Shown here: positions 1 through 4,930 of the stretch, in pieces | Numbering within the stretch: position 1 is the stretch's first letter | Layout: each line of letters begins with the position of its first letter | NCBI GenBank assembly: GCA_031411835.1 | Contig: JANOBV010000153.1 | Location: forward strand, 1 to 8,660 | From: JADKIH01 sp031411835 | GTDB lineage: Bacteria; Bacteroidota; Bacteroidia; AKYH767-A; 2013-40CM-41-45 | Direction of reading: 5' to 3' | DNA length: 8,660 nucleotides | Notes under the pieces: model-generated | What the model saw: the letters and a program-made list of their open reading frames with translations, nothing else | What the model was told of the DNA's origin: nothing | Databases searched by the model: none | Position numbers and translations under genes: made by a program

Positions 1-136
1 CATACTTCGATTCAAAAAATTCGTGACATCGCTTAGTAAAAATTCCATCTCCTGAAATCTTACCTGACTCAACCGCTTCTTTTATATATGTTGTTTCTTT
101 CCCTGTTAGAAAAGGTTTGTTGAATGGAATCATCAT
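1..136 (-). CDS. rffA: dTDP-4-amino-4,6-dideoxygalactose transaminase (WecE/RffA-like), N-terminal fragment
   Basis: This is a partial gene: the first 45 codons are present and the frame stays open to the left edge. The predicted protein begins MMIPFNKPFLTGKE and continues with a Ser-Gly-Lys-Ile-Ser-Gly-Asp-Gly segment, Phe-Thr-Lys-Arg-Cys and then Phe-Phe-Glu-Ser-Lys-Tyr. This N-terminal signature is typical of the WecE/RffA/FdtB branch of the DegT/DnrJ/EryC1 PLP-dependent sugar aminotransferases. WecE converts dTDP-4-keto-6-deoxy-glucose to dTDP-4-amino-4,6-dideoxy-galactose in the cytoplasm using glutamate. The PLP-binding lysine lies outside the window, so catalytic competence cannot be judged. 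Two ATG codons are adjacent (136 and 133); family members usually begin Met-Ile-Pro-Phe, so the second may be the true start. It starts 15 bases after the HTTM-DCC stop, in the same operon direction. The family is clear; exact substrate specificity is inferred. Confidence 0.85.
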   Translation of the reverse strand, partial: MMIPFNKPFLTGKETTYIKEAVESGKISGDGIFTKRCHEFFESKY

Positions 137-151
137 TTTACTTTTTACATT

Positions 152-2041
152 TTACATTTTCTCAATATCCTTCAAATCCACTTTGAATTCTCCATTGACC
201 CAGTACGCCTGACCGGCAACTTGCCAAGGCTTCTTTATCTGATTCCTTAAAAAATTCTCTTCCCAATCTTTATAGTCATCAATTCTTTTTACCATAATCT
301 CAAACTTCAAGTTGTTCAATTGAAGCCCTCTTTGACCAGCCCAGAATGCTGTGTAACGAGAAATACCCTCACTTAGTTTTGAAGCTTCAACCTGGGCAGA
401 AACTACTTTAAATGTCCAATTTACAAAGGTAGCATCCTCTAAATAAGAGCCCGGCTGACCATTCTCATTAATCATAGGCAGAAATTCAACTTTGTCTCCA
501 TCACGATAAACAACTGCAACAATATGGTTGTAATGCTTGAAATGAAAATCCATGAACACAGGATGATTTGCCAGTCCTAGAGTCGGTCTGGCAACATCTC
601 TGACAAAGAATGAAAAAGCAGTCAACTCTTTATTTAAAATAGTTTCCTTTAAAAAACTTTTCTCTCTGATTTTTTTAAACAATAAAGAATTCAATGAAAT
701 CGTAAACTGCACAAGTACCAGGAGCACTAGTAATGATTTAAAGAAAAACAATTTCAATTCTCGTTTTGTTAAATTGTGAAGCAACTTAACATCAGAGTCT
801 TGCTTCGGAATTATCGGAGGTTCATATCCACATGTTTCATCCGTGCATCTTTCATTGGTTCTATTGACAGCAATGTAACGATAAACGGCCTTTCCTAAAT
901 GTGAAATTCCCGGCAAATACAAAAGAAGCGATAAAGGCCATAAATAGACCATTGAGGAAAAAGCAGAGCGATATGTTTCATACCCTTTTCGAACATTTCC
1001 TGCATTGTCTACACTATGAATATCATTTAGTAAATCGGCCTCAGAAAATGACTTAAGTGCCGCAACCTTTCCAAACGATGATTGAACGGAAACAAATTCC
1101 AATCTTTTAAAGATGTCAAAATGCGACAAAACAATTACTGTTCTATTACACAATGGGCATTCTGCATCATAATAAAAAAACAATGTCTTCTTATTTTTCC
1201 TATTTAGTTCTATTGATTTCCAAAACGAAACCGGAACCATCAAAATATATAGGCCAACTACTCCTATGGCGAAATAAGGAATTGGAAACTCAAGTAAAAT
1301 TCCCAAATGTAGTCCGACGCCTATTATTAATAATGGAACCCGCCATTTTTTGTTCCAAAATAAAAATAAATAAATAAATTCGAATGCAACTGTCAAATAA
1401 CCAATGAACTTCATCAACCATTTCAGATTCAAAAATACAGATGTATCAACGTGAGTGATCATTGGCAAAGATGAAGGAAGCCACATTCCAAGACCTGACA
1501 TCCAATACGTAGAAACAAATTTATATAAAATGGAATCACTATATATTAATGCATTGCATATAAATAATGGTAATAAATAAAAAAATGCGCTTACAGTATT
1601 CGGTGGCTCATATCTATATCGAGACGAGGAGTATTTCAATTTTTCAAATAACCGATCTATTGAAATCGCTCTGCTGATAGGTAAGAAAATGAATAGGAAT
1701 GCCATTGTAGTATAGACATAATACATATGGTATGCGAAATACCCTGACATTCCAAAAAATACGACCGAAAGTACATAATTAAGAATAGTATTTATTCTTG
1801 TAAACATCCCAAAACAAAGCATCACAATAATTGCCAGCCACAGAATTAATCCTAAACCAACAGCAATTTCATTTTCATCTACAAAAGGAACCTTGTCGAA
1901 AATTAGGTGCCTGAAATTATACACCCTTAGCAATTCCAAAAATAAATTTATAAAATAAACGATACGGAAGATAGCAAAACCTCTTGCATCAATTTGTTTG
2001 TCATATAGACTAGAAATTTTAGATGATATTTTACTCAACAT
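152..2041 (-). CDS. HTTM domain-DCC thiol-disulfide oxidoreductase fusion membrane protein
   Basis: 629 residues. Residues about 15-275 are strongly hydrophobic with roughly seven to eight membrane segments (near 21-40, 60-80, 85-125, 150-170, 210-228, 233-250, 255-275). They resemble HTTM, the membrane domain related to vitamin K-dependent gamma-carboxylase. Residues about 286-400 look like a DCC-family (DUF393) thioredoxin-like domain. It opens FFYYDAECPLCNR, with a CxxC redox pair at Cys295 and Cys298; a second pair, Cys399 and Cys404, follows near its end. Another membrane helix (about 433-452) leads to a C-terminal region of about 175 residues that I do not recognise. The start is an ATG 7 bases after the preceding stop. 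The gene sits inside a polysaccharide operon, between an acyltransferase and an aminotransferase, suggesting a role in building or modifying the surface polymer. That role is inference. Domain calls are fairly firm; the reaction catalysed is unknown. Confidence 0.85.
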   Translation of the reverse strand: MLSKISSKISSLYDKQIDARGFAIFRIVYFINLFLELLRVYNFRHLIFDKVPFVDENEIAVGLGLILWLAIIVMLCFGMFTRINTILNYVLSVVFFGMSGYFAYHMYYVYTTMAFLFIFLPISRAISIDRLFEKLKYSSSRYRYEPPNTVSAFFYLLPLFICNALIYSDSILYKFVSTYWMSGLGMWLPSSLPMITHVDTSVFLNLKWLMKFIGYLTVAFEFIYLFLFWNKKWRVPLLIIGVGLHLGILLEFPIPYFAIGVVGLYILMVPVSFWKSIELNRKNKKTLFFYYDAECPLCNRTVIVLSHFDIFKRLEFVSVQSSFGKVAALKSFSEADLLNDIHSVDNAGNVRKGYETYRSAFSSMVYLWPLSLLLYLPGISHLGKAVYRYIAVNRTNERCTDETCGYEPPIIPKQDSDVKLLHNLTKRELKLFFFKSLLVLLVLVQFTISLNSLLFKKIREKSFLKETILNKELTAFSFFVRDVARPTLGLANHPVFMDFHFKHYNHIVAVVYRDGDKVEFLPMINENGQPGSYLEDATFVNWTFKVVSAQVEASKLSEGISRYTAFWAGQRGLQLNNLKFEIMVKRIDDYKDWEENFLRNQIKKPWQVAGQAYWVNGEFKVDLKDIEKM

Positions 2042-2048
2042 AATAGTT

Positions 2049-2708
2049 CTATACTTTTGTGTTTAAACTATCATTATTGTAAAGACCAGTTCCTTTTTCA
2101 GAATATACACCACCGCTTGGCAGATCTTTTTTAATTAGCGCTCCTGCTCCTACGATGCACTTCTCTCCTATTTTTACATTATCTCTGATCGTTGAATTGA
2201 TTCCAATAAATGAATTTGAGCCAATAACAGATCGACCGGAAATACAAACTCCCGGTGCGAGAAAACAATGATCATTTACTAGCGAATGATGGGCAACAAT
2301 TGCTCCTGACCACATCACGCAATTATTTCCAATACTTGCAAATGGTTCCACTACACAATTTGGAAAAATGAAACTGTTTTCGCCTATGGAATTTTCATCC
2401 CAAACGTTTGCTTTTGGACTAATATATTTTATGAATGAATAGCCGCGTAATTTAGCATTCAAATAAAGCCGCTCACGAACTGAATTAACTTTGTTTGGAC
2501 CAATTGCGATGAGAAGCATTGTTTGATTTGCAGGTGCCTTACCTTCCAATTCTTCAAATGCGAAATTTGGTAAACCTTCAATTTCTGAATTACGAATAAA
2601 ATCTCTTTCTTCAGAAAATGCAATTACATTGTATTGCTTCGACTCCTTCAAGAAGTGAAATGCAACCAATGCATAATCGCCGGTACCTACTATAATAAGA
2701 TCTTTCAT
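2049..2708 (-). CDS. NeuD/PglD-family sugar O/N-acyltransferase (left-handed beta-helix)
   Basis: 219 residues, a normal length for the NeuD/PglD family. The N-terminus (MKDLIIVGTGDYALVAFHFL) is the Rossmann-like nucleotide-sugar binding half; the usual Gly-x-Gly-Gly-His-Ala loop reads Gly-Thr-Gly-Asp-Tyr-Ala. From about residue 98 hexapeptide repeats build a left-handed beta-helix, including GENSFIFPN, GNNCVMWSG, APGVCISG, GSNSFIGINS and GEKCIVGAGA. His140 or His141, before SLVNDHCFLAPG, matches the position of the catalytic base in PglD. Such enzymes transfer acetyl or another acyl group from a CoA donor to an amino or hydroxyl group of a nucleotide sugar in the cytoplasm. With the aminotransferase two genes downstream, N-acylation of a 4-amino-6-deoxy sugar is plausible (inferred). 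An upstream in-frame TTG at 2726 overlaps the methyltransferase. I prefer the ATG at 2708, 4 bases after that gene's stop, because it gives the family-typical Met-Lys-x-Leu-Ile-Ile beginning. Confidence 0.85.
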   Translation of the reverse strand: MKDLIIVGTGDYALVAFHFLKESKQYNVIAFSEERDFIRNSEIEGLPNFAFEELEGKAPANQTMLLIAIGPNKVNSVRERLYLNAKLRGYSFIKYISPKANVWDENSIGENSFIFPNCVVEPFASIGNNCVMWSGAIVAHHSLVNDHCFLAPGVCISGRSVIGSNSFIGINSTIRDNVKIGEKCIVGAGALIKKDLPSGGVYSEKGTGLYNNDSLNTKV

Positions 2709-2712
2709 TCGC

Positions 2713-3330
2713 TTATTTAAAGACAACCATAGTAACTTCGTAGAGAGGATACGAATGGTCCAGTATAAAATTTCGCGACAAATTTTTCACTGCAAAATCC
2801 GTCAACTCATCGGGTGTTGGATAATACAATCTGTCGTATTTATAATCAACATGCGATGTCATACAATTAAAAATAATTGCAACGTTCGCCAGGTCGTACA
2901 TTTTTTTCAGATTTCCATAAAAGTATGATTTCCATTCTTCATCAGTCGAACTTAATTTCGCATTAAATGTTCCCGAAGCAATTACGTAATCAAATTTCTT
3001 ATCTGTATTCCATGAGAGAAGATCCGCTTCAATTGCAGAATCGTTACCAAAACGCTCATTGGTCAATTGCACCATTTCAGAAACAGCATCGAGACCAGTA
3101 TATTGAATTGAACGAGAATGATCTTTTGTGTAATTTAAAAACTCACCATTTCCGCAGCCAACATCTAAAACACTTGGATGAGAAGAAAAATCTATATACC
3201 GTGAAATGATATCAAAACGCAAATATTGCGTATCGATATTTTTCCAATCCATTCCTTCTGCAGTACTGCCGAATTGTTTGATCTTATCACGATAATAGTT
3301 GATTGATTCAGAAAGAAAATTTTTGTCCAT
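2713..3330 (-). CDS. class I SAM-dependent methyltransferase
   Basis: 205 residues, forming a compact Rossmann-fold methyltransferase. Motif I is clear at residues 54-63 (VLDVGCGNGE), which binds S-adenosylmethionine. Asp81 in YTGLDAVSEMV is the expected ribose-binding acidic residue after beta strand 2. Ala-Asp-Leu-Leu near 102-105 fits the adenine-contacting motif, and FDYVIASGTFNAKL at about 113-126 is the post-motif strand and loop. The N-terminal 50 residues probably form a cap or substrate-binding helix. No membrane segment or signal is seen, so it should act in the cytoplasm. Its ATG overlaps the glycosyltransferase stop by one base (TAATG), so translation is probably coupled. In this context the substrate is likely a nucleotide sugar or a lipid-linked glycan, but the sequence does not identify the acceptor or whether O-, N- or C-methylation occurs. 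Confidence 0.85.
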   Translation of the reverse strand: MDKNFLSESINYYRDKIKQFGSTAEGMDWKNIDTQYLRFDIISRYIDFSSHPSVLDVGCGNGEFLNYTKDHSRSIQYTGLDAVSEMVQLTNERFGNDSAIEADLLSWNTDKKFDYVIASGTFNAKLSSTDEEWKSYFYGNLKKMYDLANVAIIFNCMTSHVDYKYDRLYYPTPDELTDFAVKNLSRNFILDHSYPLYEVTMVVFK

Positions 3331-4253
3331 TAGCGGGCATCGTATCTCTTTCTTACGACTACAGTAGGTCGGTGTTTCGTTTCCATGTAGATTTTAGAGA
3401 GATAAATACCTATTAGTCCGATACAAAGTATGATCAAACCGCTCAGAAACCAGATAGAAACGATCAATGAAGGCCACCCGGTGAGCAACTTTTCGACAAA
3501 GAAATGTCTGAACAAAAGCACGACGATGAAAACAAAGGAAACAAAACTGATTAGTGCTCCAAAATAAAATACATAGATCAACGGTTTGTTGCTAGTACTT
3601 GTAATTGCATTGACCATCAATGCAACTTTTTTACTCAAGCTATATGTTGACGACCCTTTATCTTTTTTATCGACGAAAACCGGAGTTTGCTTAAACCCCA
3701 CTTCCATGAATGTTGCACCAAGAAAAAATTCTTTTTCGTCATATTTAACAAGTTCTGTGACGTATTTATTTGTCATCAAACGAGCCATAATTATATTTTC
3801 AGGAATTGGTCGTTCAGCAAAATGATTGAACACTTTATAGAACACTTTACCAAAGATCTGCTCACTCCATTTACCTTTTCTGACATTCTGAATTCCATAG
3901 ACGACATCGCATGGATCCGATTCCATTTTTTTAAAGAACTCTTCAAGCAATTCCGGTTGTTCTTCCAAATCGCAATCGATAAGAAAAACAAGTTCGCCCT
4001 TTGCTTCTCGTAGTCCTGCCATAATAGCCTTATGATGACCAAAATTACGAGACAATTCTACAACAGAAACATTTGGAAACTCATCGCGTAATTGCAATGC
4101 TACAGAAAGTGAATTATCCGGCGAACCATCATTCACAAAAATGAAATCGTATTTCACCTCGATTTGCTCAGCAGACTTTCGGATGCGAGCATAAAACTCG
4201 GGCAGATATTTTGCCGAGTGATACATCGTTGTAACAATATTAACTGTTTTCAT
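3330..4253 (-). CDS. glycosyltransferase family 2, GtrB/DPM1-like, with two C-terminal membrane helices
   Basis: 307 residues. The catalytic GT-A fold lies at about 1-215. The nucleotide-binding NDGSPDNS is at 41-48, LSRNFGHHKA at 67-76, and the metal-binding DxD is Asp93-Cys94-Asp95 in FLIDCDLEEQPE. KGSSTYSLSKKV at 199-210 corresponds to the conserved Gly-x-Ser-x-Tyr-Ser segment of this subfamily. Two membrane helices follow (about 226-248 and 262-286), ending in IYLSKIYMETKHRPTVVV, a tail typical of bacterial polyprenyl-phosphate glycosyltransferases such as GtrB and ArnC. It probably transfers a sugar from a nucleotide donor to undecaprenyl phosphate, or to a lipid-linked acceptor, on the inner face of the cytoplasmic membrane. 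No GtrA-like partner is in the window. Its ATG overlaps the WbqC-family stop (ATGA), implying coupled translation. Donor and acceptor cannot be read from the sequence. Confidence 0.9.
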   Translation of the reverse strand: MKTVNIVTTMYHSAKYLPEFYARIRKSAEQIEVKYDFIFVNDGSPDNSLSVALQLRDEFPNVSVVELSRNFGHHKAIMAGLREAKGELVFLIDCDLEEQPELLEEFFKKMESDPCDVVYGIQNVRKGKWSEQIFGKVFYKVFNHFAERPIPENIIMARLMTNKYVTELVKYDEKEFFLGATFMEVGFKQTPVFVDKKDKGSSTYSLSKKVALMVNAITSTSNKPLIYVFYFGALISFVSFVFIVVLLFRHFFVEKLLTGWPSLIVSIWFLSGLIILCIGLIGIYLSKIYMETKHRPTVVVRKRYDAR

Positions 4254-4930
4254 TTCATAAACTTCTTTGCTTCCGGGCCTTGATTTAGAATTAGATCAAG
4301 GACGCTTACAGCATGTACAAATGGAGGGAAGAGTTGAGAATATTCCGGATAACCAGAATAATCCATCCAACTAACTTCAATTCCTGCTTCTTTGAATAGA
4401 TCTTCTCTTATGTAATCTTTGGCTGACGGACCACTCAAATAATGTGTACCACCTGCTTGCAAGATCAAATCGATCAATCTTTCATTCTTACCTTCAATCA
4501 ATTTATAATCGACTGAAGAAGTCAGAATAGTATTTATACCTAAATATGAATTGATAAGTTCGATAGCAGAACGATTAATTTCACTTAGAAATGGAGTCTT
4601 AATTTCCGAAAAAAATTTCTCTAGCGTATCCTTATAAATAGAATAAAATGGAGCTTTAGAATAATTTAATGAGATCGACTTCCAATGTTTTTCTGCCCAA
4701 TTGTCTTGAGAAATTTTCGTCTCACTGATTTTCTGCGACAAGGTTTCTTGTCGGACAGGAATCGTCAACCAAATCGGACCACTTGCCGATTTAATTTTAT
4801 TGCGATTTCGCCAATCATTTTTTGTGTACTGAACATCATCATAAAAAATGAATTCGTCGACTTGATTGATGATATCAAAATAACCTTTCCAGGGAATATA
4901 ATTAGACTGAAGGATGGCAATCTTCTTCAC
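4250..4930 (-). CDS. WbqC family protein
   Basis: 226 residues, the usual size for the WbqC-like family, which is common in O-antigen and exopolysaccharide clusters. Family landmarks visible here are QSNYIPWKGYFD (residues 8-19), FYDDVQYTKNDWRNRNKIK (29-47), WLTIPV (54-59), THYLSGPSAKDYI (162-174) and the C-terminal YSQLFPPFVHAVSVLDLI (197-214). Many members have His-Gln-Pro at the first motif; here it reads Leu-Gln-Ser. There is no signal peptide or membrane helix, so it is probably cytoplasmic. The family's biochemical activity is not something I can state; its gene context suggests a part in making or decorating an unusual sugar. The start is GTG: the G at 4930 is shared between the kinase's TAG stop and this GTG, so initiation probably depends on ribosomes finishing the kinase. 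Family assignment is confident, function is not. Confidence 0.85.
   Translation of the reverse strand: MKKIAILQSNYIPWKGYFDIINQVDEFIFYDDVQYTKNDWRNRNKIKSASGPIWLTIPVRQETLSQKISETKISQDNWAEKHWKSISLNYSKAPFYSIYKDTLEKFFSEIKTPFLSEINRSAIELINSYLGINTILTSSVDYKLIEGKNERLIDLILQAGGTHYLSGPSAKDYIREDLFKEAGIEVSWMDYSGYPEYSQLFPPFVHAVSVLDLILNQGPEAKKFMK

Noticed and set aside
1153..1377. 74-codon plus-strand open frame opposite the HTTM-DCC gene
   Set aside because: It is antisense to a recognisable redox and membrane coding region, with no recognisable protein features.
2709..2726. TTG start for the acyltransferase, overlapping the methyltransferase end
   Set aside because: The ATG at 2708 gives the normal family N-terminus and follows the methyltransferase stop by 4 bases.
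3687..4013. 108-codon plus-strand open frame opposite the glycosyltransferase gene
   Set aside because: It is antisense to a conserved gene and its composition (Phe, Ile and Lys rich) looks like a frame shadow; no domain or start signal is seen.
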